Origin: CAWCAL01 sp963695075
GTDB taxonomy: Bacteria; Actinomycetota; Acidimicrobiia; Acidimicrobiales; CAWCAL01
Assembly (NCBI GenBank): GCA_963695075.1
Contig: CAVOFR010000002.1
Span: 42,020-106,019, forward strand
Direction: 5' to 3'
Length of the DNA: 64,000 nucleotides
In this document: positions 8,134-17,102 of the stretch, piece after piece
How positions within the stretch are numbered: position 1 is the stretch's first letter
Layout of the letters: each line of letters opens with the position of its first letter
The notes under the pieces: generated by a model
Databases searched by the model: none
Told to the model about the DNA's origin: nothing
Seen by the model: only the letters and a program-made list of their open reading frames with translations
Program-made: the position numbers and the translations under genes

Positions 8134-9602
8134 GGCTCGCTGGTGCTGGGACTGTCCGAGAGCGCCGTCGTGGACGGGATCACCGGGGCGCTCGACGGCG
8201 GGATCGTGACGTCGCCGCCTTCGGTGGAGTCGCCCGTCGGTTCGCACGGCTCATCGCTGAGGAAGCCGTCCTCTTCCGTCTCCCGCTCGATCTGATCCAC
8301 CAGGTCCTGTGCTCCACCGAGCGTGCCGAACTCGCGACCTTCCTCGATCACGCTGAGCCAGCTCACGCCGATCTCGTTGCGGCACAGACCCGTTCGCACC
8401 TCGACGGTGGGATCGATCCAGAGCACGCCGCCGGGCGGTCCGTTGTAGATCACGACCTCGTTGCCGTCGAAGCCGACGTGGTAGCCGCTGGAGACCACGC
8501 TGAGCCCGAGTACGGCGACGCCGACGATGAGGGCCAGGGCGAGGATCAGGGCGAGGACGCGCCAGGTGAAGCGGGCGCGGCGGGTCTTGCGGACGCTGGG
8601 TTCGGGTGGCACGAGCGGCCGACCGGAGGCCAGTTGGGCCGGTTCGGGCCCGGTATCGGGTACCGGCTCGGCCTCGGTGGCAGCAGAACCGTCAACTTCT
8701 GTCTCGCCGTCTTCGGCGCCATCGCCGACGGTGTCGGGACCTTCGGCCTCGCCCGCCCCGCCCGGGTGCGAGTCGGCTCCGGCAGCGGCGACGGTGCCGG
8801 CCGAAGCGAATCCGGCCGGGTCCGGGTCGGCGCCCGAGCGTCGCGTTATGCGGGATCCGACCACGCCGGGCCCTTCGCCGGAGGGGCCCTCTTCGACGTC
8901 GACGATGACGACGGTGACGTTGTCGCGGCCGCCGTGCTCGACCGCCATGCGGACCAACTCGCTCGCCGCCTCGTGCGGATCGGCGAGGCGACGCAGGACG
9001 GAGGCGATCTGATCTTCGGTGACCTCGTTGAAGAGTCCATCGGAGCAGAGCAGGTAGCGGTCACCCTCTCGAAGGTCCACCTCGAACCAGTCCACCTCGA
9101 CATCGGAATCCACCCCGAGCGCCCGGGTGAGGATGTTCCGCTGCGGATGATCGAGGGACTCGTCGAGCGTGATCTGACCCGAGCGGAGCATCTCGCCGAC
9201 CAGGGAGTGATCGTCGGTGAGCTGGACCAGCTCACCCTGGTCCATGAGATACGTGCGGGAGTCGCCCACGTTGACCACGCCGAGGCACTCGCCGTCATCG
9301 ACGCTGACGAGGGCCATGGCCGTGACGGTCGTGCCCATGCCGGAGAGCTCGGCCTCTTCGACCGAGCGGCTGTTGATCTTGCGGTTGGCCGACTCGACCG
9401 CGGCCACGAGCGCCTCGATGGTGGGTTCGACCACCTCGTTGCCCATGACGGTGACGGCGATCTCCGACGCGACCTCGCCACCCCGGTGGCCTCCCATCCC
9501 GTCGGCGACGACGAAGAGGTCGTCGGCCACGAACGCGGCGTCCTGATTGACGGCGCGCACGCGCCCGAGATCGGAGACCGAGGCGTAGGAGAAACGGGTC
9601 AC
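8130..9602 (-). CDS. pstP: PP2C-family serine/threonine phosphatase
   Basis: PstP removes phosphates placed by PknB, so it sets the off-rate of the cell-wall signalling system. The 490-residue protein begins with a PP2C domain (about 1-235): RAVNQDA, DGMGGHRGGEVAS with metal-binding Asp, a DDHS segment, CSDGLF and GGRDNVTVVIVDV. An acidic, Gly/Ala-rich linker follows, then a membrane helix, a short external domain with two cysteines and a Ser/Thr-rich end. The GTG start overlaps the fhaB stop by four bases, which fixes it. Mycobacterial PstP has the same cytoplasmic phosphatase - helix - external domain plan. Confidence 0.94.
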   Translation of the reverse strand: MTRFSYASVSDLGRVRAVNQDAAFVADDLFVVADGMGGHRGGEVASEIAVTVMGNEVVEPTIEALVAAVESANRKINSRSVEEAELSGMGTTVTAMALVSVDDGECLGVVNVGDSRTYLMDQGELVQLTDDHSLVGEMLRSGQITLDESLDHPQRNILTRALGVDSDVEVDWFEVDLREGDRYLLCSDGLFNEVTEDQIASVLRRLADPHEAASELVRMAVEHGGRDNVTVVIVDVEEGPSGEGPGVVGSRITRRSGADPDPAGFASAGTVAAAGADSHPGGAGEAEGPDTVGDGAEDGETEVDGSAATEAEPVPDTGPEPAQLASGRPLVPPEPSVRKTRRARFTWRVLALILALALIVGVAVLGLSVVSSGYHVGFDGNEVVIYNGPPGGVLWIDPTVEVRTGLCRNEIGVSWLSVIEEGREFGTLGGAQDLVDQIERETEEDGFLSDEPCEPTGDSTEGGDVTIPPSSAPVIPSTTALSDSPSTSEP

Positions 9603-10117
9603 ACGAGCTCCATCACGACACCGCCGGCCCGTACCATCTCGCCCCGCGAAACGATGACGGGCGCTCCGACCTTGGCCCCGTTGTGGAAGGTGCCGTTGGT
9701 GGAGCCCAGGTCTTCGATCATCACCTTGCCGTCGCGGATGAAGACGCGGGCGTGGAGCTGGGACACATACGTGTCGTCGAGGGTGATGTGGCATCCCGGC
9801 GCTCGACCGATCGTGAGCTCGTCGGTGAGCGCATGGGTCGTACCGGCCAGCCCCTTCGGTTCACGGACCACGAGGGACAGTCCCTTGCCCCCCCGCTTCG
9901 CGGCTCGCTTCTCCGACCGTTTCGCCGATCGGCCCGTGGCGGCCGCCGCCGGGGCAGAAGCCGCCTGGGCCACCGGCGAGTGGGCCGCAGGGGCCGCGAC
10001 ACCGGTGACGACCGGCTCGCGCATCTGGGCCCACACCGCCCTGAGCACGCGGAAGAAGAACACGTAGACGAGCGCGAGGAGGCAGAACTTGAGGATGGTC
10101 AGGAGTTGCTCGGGCAC
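9599..10117 (-). CDS. fhaB: FHA-domain protein FhaB (FipA-type)
   Basis: FhaB is a small membrane-tethered phosphothreonine-binding protein that docks with PknB-phosphorylated partners during growth and division. The 172 residues comprise an N-terminal hydrophobic helix (about 5-28), a basic Ala-rich linker and a C-terminal FHA domain. The domain shows the expected IGRAPGC strand-turn, SQLHAR and GSTNGTFHNG motifs, which form the phosphothreonine pocket. The start is GTG; the gene ends inside the pstP start codon. Order and domain plan match mycobacterial fhaB, so the name rests on synteny as well as sequence. Confidence 0.92.
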   Translation of the reverse strand: MPEQLLTILKFCLLALVYVFFFRVLRAVWAQMREPVVTGVAAPAAHSPVAQAASAPAAAATGRSAKRSEKRAAKRGGKGLSLVVREPKGLAGTTHALTDELTIGRAPGCHITLDDTYVSQLHARVFIRDGKVMIEDLGSTNGTFHNGAKVGAPVIVSRGEMVRAGGVVMELV

Positions 10118-10217
10118 CGCGGCCGAGCCTAATGGCCGGGTCGCGCCACCTGATGCCGCCGCGCCGGTGTCCTGCCGGTGTATTCACCCGGAAAGCTCAC
10201 TCGTGGGGTCGGCCCCG

Positions 10218-10877
10218 TCAGCTGGCCTCGAACCGGAGCACGGTGTTGCCGAAGCCGATCTCGTCCCCGTCGGAGAGGCGGTGTCGTGCGACGCGCCCGC
10301 CGTTGACCCTGGTGCCGTTGGTCGACCCCAGATCGACGACGATGAATCCGTCGCCGTCGGGTCGGATCTCCGCGTGGGTTCGGCTGACGTTCGGGTCGGC
10401 GACGGTCACCGTGGAATCGGGCAGGCGTCCGATCGTCGTGACGGACTCGGTCAAGACCAGACGCTTGCCCGACGGGAGCAGGAGCGAGCCGGCACCCACG
10501 CCGCCGTCGGCCTCGCGGAAGTGCGAGACGATCCGGAAGGTGCCGGCCCGGCGGGACTGGTCGAGGACGAGCCGGATGCGGACCGGACCCATGAAGCCGT
10601 AGTTCTCGGTCCGCGTGTGGTCGCGGGCCGCGTCACAGAGCTCTCGGACGAGCACGTCGTCGACCTCCTCGAACCGATCGAAGTCGGCCTGGCCGAGCTG
10701 GATGTCGAAGTCGTTGGGCACGACGGTCCTGCCGCTGACGCCGACCGAACGGTCGTCATCCATCTCCCGCACCAAGCGGCGACCGATCTCGACGGGCCGG
10801 AGCCCGCTTCGGAACACGCGGGCGAAGACCCCTTCCACCAGGCCCTCGAGCCGCTTTTCGAAGCCGCGTAACACCAC
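10218..10877 (-). CDS. fhaA: DUF3662 and FHA-domain protein FhaA
   Basis: FhaA is a cytoplasmic phosphothreonine-binding adaptor for PknB substrates in peptidoglycan synthesis (in mycobacteria it binds the MviN pseudokinase). The 219-residue protein has the N-terminal DUF3662 domain (about 1-115, starting LRGFEKRLEGLVEGVFARVF) directly followed by an FHA domain with IGRLPDS, SRTHAEI and GSTNGTRVNG. It is shorter than mycobacterial FhaA, which has a long Gln/Gly-rich linker; here the linker is nearly absent. It is the first gene of the minus-strand operon, starts at GTG, and is separated from fhaB by 100 bp. It diverges from tRNA-Leu. Confidence 0.93.
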   Translation of the reverse strand: MVLRGFEKRLEGLVEGVFARVFRSGLRPVEIGRRLVREMDDDRSVGVSGRTVVPNDFDIQLGQADFDRFEEVDDVLVRELCDAARDHTRTENYGFMGPVRIRLVLDQSRRAGTFRIVSHFREADGGVGAGSLLLPSGKRLVLTESVTTIGRLPDSTVTVADPNVSRTHAEIRPDGDGFIVVDLGSTNGTRVNGGRVARHRLSDGDEIGFGNTVLRFEAS

Positions 10878-11000
10878 CCGCCGGAGCGTAGTGCTCGTGG
10901 GCGGGGCGCGGATCTCCGGGCCCCGGCGGCCGAGAACCCGATCGCGGCGGATCTCATGGGGAATCCCGGGTCGGACGCGCTACTCTCGGGCGCTCCACTC

Positions 11001-11084
<84 letters not shown>

Positions 11085-11094
11085 CACCCTTCCT

Positions 11095-11138
11095 CCGAAA
11101 TCTGGTCCCCCACCGTCGGTTTCCGACGGTGGCGAACG
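11095..11138 (+). repeat. 44-bp 3'-end repeat (CTGGTCC family), copy A
   Basis: This copy begins CCGAAATCTGGTCC and carries the family's best hairpin: a 10-bp perfect stem (11110-11119 with 11123-11132) and a TTT loop. It lies 10 nt after tRNA-Leu, in the tRNA's orientation. It aligns without gaps to copies at 16420, 43236, 45375, 48124 and 56993. Confidence 0.85.
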
Positions 11139-11144
11139 GCGAAT

Positions 11145-12437
11145 TCAGCTCCGGGCGACCCGGAACACGTCTACGACCCCGTTGGTGTCCCCGGCCACCA
11201 GGTTGGTGGCATACGACTCGAACACCACGTGGGACCCGCCTCCGCTGATCGTCGGGTCGACCACGTCGTCGTCGGCCTCGGCGCCGGGGCCGGGGACGCT
11301 CACGCGGGAGATCGCCCCCGAGACCGTGTCCTTCACGTAGACGTCCAACGTCCCGTTGTCGTCACCGGCCACGAAGTTGTCGGCATACGACTCGAACGCG
11401 ACGAAGCGTCCGTCATCGCTGACCGACGGACTCCACGAGTGGAAGTTACCCTCGACACCCGCACCGTCGGTACTCACGCGCATCGTGACCCCGGTGAGCG
11501 TGTCCTTCACGAAGATGTCGAACGAGCCGTTGGTGTCACCAGCCACGAGGTTGGACGCGTCCGAACTGAAAGCCACGTACCGACCATCCGCACTGATCGA
11601 CGCACGCCCCCCAGCGCCGCCGTTCGCCTCCCCTCCCAGACTGTCGGTGCTCACCCGCGTCGTCCCGCCGGTGACGGTGTCCTTCAGAAACACGTCCCCC
11701 ACACCGTTCCCGTCTCCGGCGACCAGGTTCGTCGCGACCGAGTAGAAGGCCACGTGGCGCCCATTCGCGCTCAGAGCCGAAGAAGCCGACCAGCCATCGG
11801 CCTCGGTCCCCAGGCTGTCCGTGCTCACCCGGGTGACCGCCCCGGAGACCGTGTCCTTGACGAAGACGTCCTCGACTCCGTTGCCGTCACCGGCCACGAG
11901 ATTCGTGGCACTCGAGGCAAAGGCCACCGCGAGGCCATCACCGCTGATGGCCGCGAAATGCGATGCGTCGTCCGCCTCACCACCTGCACCATCGGTGCTC
12001 ACCCTGGTCGTCGCTCCCGAAGCCATGTCCTTGACGAACACGTCGAAGACATCGTTGAGATCGTCGGCCACCAGATTCGTCGCGTCCGATTCGAACGCCA
12101 CCCGCATGCCGTCGCTACTGATGGCGGAATTGCCGGAATCGCCGTCACTCTCGGCTCCGCCGCCGTCGGTGCTCACCCGTGTGATCGCTCCCGACACGGC
12201 GTCCTTCCGATAGACGTCCCCGAGATCGTTGGTGACACCCGGCACCAGGTTGGTGGCCCAGGACTCGAAGACGACGTACCGCCCGTCGGCGCTCACATCA
12301 GAGGACTGGGATTCGTCGTCGCCCTCGACGCTGAGACTGTCCGTGCTCATGCGCGCCACGGGCGAACACGCCGTTGCGATCAGCGCTCCCACCCCGACCA
12401 GGACCGACGTGAGACCGACCTTGCGAGACGCACTCAT
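11145..12437 (-). CDS. Lipoprotein with seven TolB/WD40-like propeller repeats
   Basis: The 430-residue protein is predicted to be a lipid-anchored, extracytoplasmic seven-bladed beta-propeller. A basic start and hydrophobic stretch end in a lipobox (IATAC) near residue 23. Seven repeats of about 60 residues follow. Each reads roughly SxDGRxVAF-S-ATNLVAGD-NG-DVFVKDTVSGA-TRVSTD, and the last lacks the closing TRVSTD strand. The mature N-terminus supplies a matching MSTDSL strand, which suggests velcro closure of the ring. Neighbouring repeats are also alike at DNA level, so recombination could change the number. The ATG at 12437 has GGGGAAGGG upstream. No enzymatic residues are recognisable; a binding or scaffold role is inferred. 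Confidence 0.85.
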   Translation of the reverse strand: MSASRKVGLTSVLVGVGALIATACSPVARMSTDSLSVEGDDESQSSDVSADGRYVVFESWATNLVPGVTNDLGDVYRKDAVSGAITRVSTDGGGAESDGDSGNSAISSDGMRVAFESDATNLVADDLNDVFDVFVKDMASGATTRVSTDGAGGEADDASHFAAISGDGLAVAFASSATNLVAGDGNGVEDVFVKDTVSGAVTRVSTDSLGTEADGWSASSALSANGRHVAFYSVATNLVAGDGNGVGDVFLKDTVTGGTTRVSTDSLGGEANGGAGGRASISADGRYVAFSSDASNLVAGDTNGSFDIFVKDTLTGVTMRVSTDGAGVEGNFHSWSPSVSDDGRFVAFESYADNFVAGDDNGTLDVYVKDTVSGAISRVSVPGPGAEADDDVVDPTISGGGSHVVFESYATNLVAGDTNGVVDVFRVARS

Positions 12438-12539
12438 CGCGCCGCCCTTCCCCCGATGGAGGTGAACCGCCTTCACCTCCGACCCGCCCAGCGTGTCCCG
12501 TCCATCCCCGGCTGTCAATCCGACGCTATGCCGTGGGCG

Positions 12540-13559
12540 CTAGGACGTGCGGCCGGGCTTCACCAGGATCTTGCCTTCGTCGTTGGGTTGCTTCAATGCG
12601 GCGAACCGGTCCGGCAGATCATCGAGCGAGACGTCGCCGGTGATCAGCGGGGTCGGGTCGAACGTGCCGTCGTCGATGGCGGCGATGGTCGCCACGAAGT
12701 CCTCGGCCCGGTAGAACATCGCGAACCGCAGGTCCAGCTCCTTGCTCAGCGAGGTGTACGGCACGAACCGGTCTTCGGCCATGCAAACCCCCACGACGGA
12801 GACCCGGCCGTCGTCGGCGGCCGCCGTGGCGGCTTCCTCGATCAATCCGGGCAGTCCGACGCACTCGATGACCACGTCGGGCCGATCGCCGGTCCGAGCG
12901 GCGAACTGCTCACCCACCTCGCCCGCCCCGGGATCCAGGACGACGTGGGCGCCGAGGGCACCGGCTCGCTCGGCTCGTGCCGTCTGCGGATCGCTGATCG
13001 CGACGGCATCCACCTCGTACGACGCGAGCCAGCAAGTGGTCGCCAACCCCACCGGACCGGCACCCATGACCAGCACGTTGTCCCCGGGCCTGACCCCGGC
13101 CCGTTCGATGCCGTGACGGGCCACGGCGAACGGTTCGACCAGTGCGCCGAGCTCGGGGGTGACCGAATCCGGCAGACCTCTCAGATCATGGGCCGGCACG
13201 CGTACGTACTCGGCGAAGGCTCCGGGGACCTCGAAACCGACCATCTGCACGGTCGTGCACTGGCGGACCCGCCCCTCTTCGCACGCTTCGCACCTGCCGC
13301 AGGTGGCGAGCGAGAGCGCGGTGGCGCGATCGCCCGTCGCCCACCGCTCGACACCGGCGCCGACGGCCACGACCTCACCACAGAACTCGTGACCCAACAC
13401 CTGACCGTCGAGATCGAAGACGTCGATGATGTGGAGGTCGGACCCGCAGATCCCGCATGCATCTATGCGGAGGACGACCTCGCCCGCTTCGGGGGTGGGG
13501 TCCGGCAGGTCGACGACCTCGAGTGGTTTGCCCAGACCCGTCATTGCGACCGCTCGCAT
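12540..13559 (-). CDS. Zinc-dependent medium-chain alcohol dehydrogenase
   Basis: A 339-residue MDR-family dehydrogenase that oxidises an alcohol or polyol with NAD(P). The catalytic zinc site is CGICGSDLH plus GHEFCGEV; the structural zinc lobe is CGRCEACEEGRVRQC; the Rossmann loop is GAGPVGLA, followed by an acidic residue pattern (SDPQ). The layout is closest to threonine/sorbitol dehydrogenase-type members, but the substrate cannot be read from sequence. It follows the cupin gene by 5 bp on the same strand, so the two are probably co-transcribed. An upstream in-frame start would extend into the cupin gene, and the ATG at 13559 gives the normal N-terminus (MRAVAMTGLG). Confidence 0.9.
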   Translation of the reverse strand: MRAVAMTGLGKPLEVVDLPDPTPEAGEVVLRIDACGICGSDLHIIDVFDLDGQVLGHEFCGEVVAVGAGVERWATGDRATALSLATCGRCEACEEGRVRQCTTVQMVGFEVPGAFAEYVRVPAHDLRGLPDSVTPELGALVEPFAVARHGIERAGVRPGDNVLVMGAGPVGLATTCWLASYEVDAVAISDPQTARAERAGALGAHVVLDPGAGEVGEQFAARTGDRPDVVIECVGLPGLIEEAATAAADDGRVSVVGVCMAEDRFVPYTSLSKELDLRFAMFYRAEDFVATIAAIDDGTFDPTPLITGDVSLDDLPDRFAALKQPNDEGKILVKPGRTS

Positions 13560-13564
13560 GACGG

Positions 13565-14032
13565 TCAGTCCACGCCGATGACGTCGGGTATCGGCTTTCC
13601 CTGGTCCCGGCACATGAGGAGATAGCCGTCACGCACCATCTCGGCATCGACGATGGACTCGACGTTGCCGGCCGCGTCCAGATTCAGGTTGGCCCCGTAG
13701 ATGGCGAACCACACATCGGCGACCTCGGTCGCATCCTCGGGCACGATCAGCGTGTGCACCGAGTGGGCCGGCTCCCACAAGTACGTACCCGCCGTCATCA
13801 CCTCGGGATACTCCTCGTACTTCCAGGCGCCCGAAACCGTGAACGCGAACACCTGACCGGTGTGCTTGTGGGTGGGGACCCGGTAACCCGGCTGAAAGCG
13901 GGTGCGGATCACCCAGAGTGCGCTGGGGATGTCCACTTGGAGCAGCTGGAGCTCGCTGCCGTCGCCCAGGTCGACGAACGGACAGTCTTCCTCACCCCGG
14001 AGGATGGCCCTGGGTGTCTCGGTCACGGTCAT
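13565..14032 (-). CDS. Cupin-domain protein, dihydroxyacetophenone dioxygenase-like
   Basis: The 155-residue protein is a single cupin of the ChrR/2,4'-dihydroxyacetophenone dioxygenase-like type. Metal-binding His residues lie in VPTHKHTGQVFAFTVSG, and the second cupin motif is around EPAHSVHTL. Such proteins are small cytoplasmic metal-dependent dioxygenases or sensors. The conserved GYRVPTHKHTGQV and GTYLWEPAHSVHT segments favour the dioxygenase-like branch. It sits 5 bp upstream of the alcohol dehydrogenase, suggesting a shared catabolic role. Activity is not provable from sequence. Confidence 0.8.
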   Translation of the reverse strand: MTVTETPRAILRGEEDCPFVDLGDGSELQLLQVDIPSALWVIRTRFQPGYRVPTHKHTGQVFAFTVSGAWKYEEYPEVMTAGTYLWEPAHSVHTLIVPEDATEVADVWFAIYGANLNLDAAGNVESIVDAEMVRDGYLLMCRDQGKPIPDVIGVD

Positions 14033-14111
14033 GTCGCCCCCATGAAGCTCTTTCTGCGGCCCCTCGCCGCCAGGGATCCGACGCTACCGGACCCCGGGGG
14101 ACGACGGAGCC

Positions 14112-15413
<1,302 letters not shown>

Positions 15414-15564
15414 GGCCCGGCAGCGTAGTGCGGCCCCCCGGCTGCGACTCATAAAAACCCGACCGACCGGACCAGCGCTCGGCCGGTTCGACAGGAACGG
15501 TCCGGCGGGGCCACGGTGGGACGGCCCGCTGCCGCAGGAGCCCCACGATGCCGGGAGGCCGACC

Positions 15565-16386
15565 ATGACCAGAGACTGGGTGCTGATCGACGAACCGACC
15601 CCTGGGGTTCGCCGCATCACGCTGAACCGACCCGAGAAGCGCAACGCCCTCAATCATCACCTGCGGGGCGCGATCATCGACTCGCTCATCGCTCACGACC
15701 GTGACCCCGACGTCCGGGTCAGCATCATCCGGGGCGCCGGACCCTCGTTCTGTGCGGGTTACGACCTCATGGGCGGCCAGGGGGAGTATCCGGGTTACAC
15801 ACCCGCCGGCGAGGGTAAGTGGCCCCGACACGTGACCGAGCTGTGGATGAGCATCTGGGATCTGGCCAAGCCGGTCATCGCACAGGTACACGGATACTGC
15901 CTCGCGGGAGGGAGTGAACTGGCCACGGGCTGCGACCTGGTCTACATGGCCACCGACGCCAAGATGGGCTACCCGGCCGTGCGCTTCGGCGTGCCCGACA
16001 TGCACTTCCATCCGTGGATGATCGGGATGCGCAAGGCGATGCACATGATGCTCACCGGGGACTCGCTCTCGGGTGTCGAAGCCGTCGAGGCCGGGTGGGC
16101 CAACGAAGCGGTACCGGAGGCCGAGCTCGAGGAGACCGTGACCGAGGTGGCGGCGCGGATCGCCAAACTCCCACCGGAGATCGTCCAGATGAACAAGCGA
16201 GTCGTCCATCGCCAGATGGAGACCATGGGAATGCGCGCCGGCATCCGCGCCGGTACCGAGCTGTGCGCCCTCGGCATCCACACGAACGCCATGCAGGAGT
16301 TCATGGGCAACGTCCACGAGAAGGGGTTGAAGGAGGCGCTGTCCGAACGCGACGAACCTTTCGGCGACTACCGGACAGCCGACTGA
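15565..16386 (+). CDS. Enoyl-CoA hydratase/isomerase family protein
   Basis: A 273-residue crotonase-fold protein acting on acyl-CoA esters in the cytoplasm. Recognisable parts are LNRPEKRNALN, the FCAGYDL oxyanion-hole segment, and VHGYCLAGGSELA, which forms the second oxyanion contact. In the catalytic loop the usual acidic residues are replaced (RFGVPDMHFHPW), so hydratase chemistry is uncertain and another crotonase-type reaction is possible. GGGAGG lies 6 nt before the ATG at 15565. The gene stands alone between metY and a minus-strand methyltransferase gene. Confidence 0.88.
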   Translation: MTRDWVLIDEPTPGVRRITLNRPEKRNALNHHLRGAIIDSLIAHDRDPDVRVSIIRGAGPSFCAGYDLMGGQGEYPGYTPAGEGKWPRHVTELWMSIWDLAKPVIAQVHGYCLAGGSELATGCDLVYMATDAKMGYPAVRFGVPDMHFHPWMIGMRKAMHMMLTGDSLSGVEAVEAGWANEAVPEAELEETVTEVAARIAKLPPEIVQMNKRVVHRQMETMGMRAGIRAGTELCALGIHTNAMQEFMGNVHEKGLKEALSERDEPFGDYRTAD

Positions 16387-16419
16387 GACCCCCCATTCCG
16401 GACCCCGCCGGCATCTCCC

Positions 16420-16463
16420 CGTTCGGAACCGGCGGCTACCGACGCTCCGGGACCAGATTTTGG
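16420..16463 (-). repeat. 44-bp 3'-end repeat (CTGGTCC family), copy E
   Basis: Read on the minus strand it starts CCAAAATCTGGTCC at 16463, 6 nt after the stop of the TrmH-like gene and in that gene's orientation. The hairpin part has diverged from copies A-C but the 44-bp alignment is gap-free. Confidence 0.75.
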
Positions 16464-16469
16464 TGGGGG

Positions 16470-17102
16470 TCAGGCGATCGCGTGCTCCCGGACCCAGGCG
16501 TGCATCGCGATGCCTGAGGCCACACCCGCGTTGATCGATCGCGTGGAGCCGAACTGCGCGATCGAGCAGACCGCAGAGACGGCCTGGCGAGCCGCGGTGG
16601 ACAGTCCCGGACCCTCCTGGCCGAACAGCATCACGCAGTGCTCCGGTAGGCGGTACGTCTCGAGCGGCACCGAACCAGGGAGGTTGTCGATCCCGACGAT
16701 GGGCAACGCCGCGGTGCCCGCCCACTCGGTGAGCGCCTCGATCGTCGGGTGATGGTGGACCGAGAGGTAGCGATCGGTGACCATCGCTCCCCGACGATTC
16801 CAGCGCCGGCGACCGACGATGTGCACGCCTCGGGCTCCGAACGCGTTCGCGTTGCGGACGACCGTGCCGATGTTGAAGTCGTGTTCCCAGTTCTCGATGG
16901 CCACGTGGAAGGGGTGCGAACGCGCCGCCAGGTCGGCGATGATCGCCTCCCGCCGCCAGTACCGGTAGCGGTCGACCACGTTGCGATGGTCGCCGGCTCC
17001 GAGGAGCTCGGGGTCGAGCCGCTCGTCATCGGGCCACGGCTCCGGATGCGGTCCCACGCCGGGGCCGTCGAGCCGTTCAGTCGGCTGATCGGGAGAACTC
17101 AC
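16470..17102 (-). CDS. TrmH/SpoU-family RNA 2'-O-methyltransferase
   Basis: SpoU-family enzymes use SAM to methylate ribose 2'-OH groups in tRNA or rRNA and have a knotted SPOUT fold. The 210-residue protein shows motif I (WEHDFNIGTVVRNANAFGA), motif II (MLFGQEGPGLS) and motif III (QFGSTRSINAGVASGIAMH). It lacks an obvious extra RNA-binding domain, apart from a polar N-terminal extension of about 50 residues. The GTG start at 17102 lies inside the 3' end of the upstream surface-protein gene (26-bp overlap), so translation may be coupled. Substrate RNA and position cannot be told. A 44-bp repeat follows its stop. Confidence 0.88.
   Translation of the reverse strand: MSSPDQPTERLDGPGVGPHPEPWPDDERLDPELLGAGDHRNVVDRYRYWRREAIIADLAARSHPFHVAIENWEHDFNIGTVVRNANAFGARGVHIVGRRRWNRRGAMVTDRYLSVHHHPTIEALTEWAGTAALPIVGIDNLPGSVPLETYRLPEHCVMLFGQEGPGLSTAARQAVSAVCSIAQFGSTRSINAGVASGIAMHAWVREHAIA

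Noticed and set aside
11145..12437. CRISPR-like array in the repeated gene
   Set aside because: The repeats are in-frame protein repeats of about 180 bp with no unique spacers; no CRISPR array occurs in the window.
15414..15564. SAM or other riboswitch before metY
   Set aside because: The 151-bp divergent region shows no SAM-II or SAM-IV core sequence that I can recognise; only GC-rich partial hairpins are seen.
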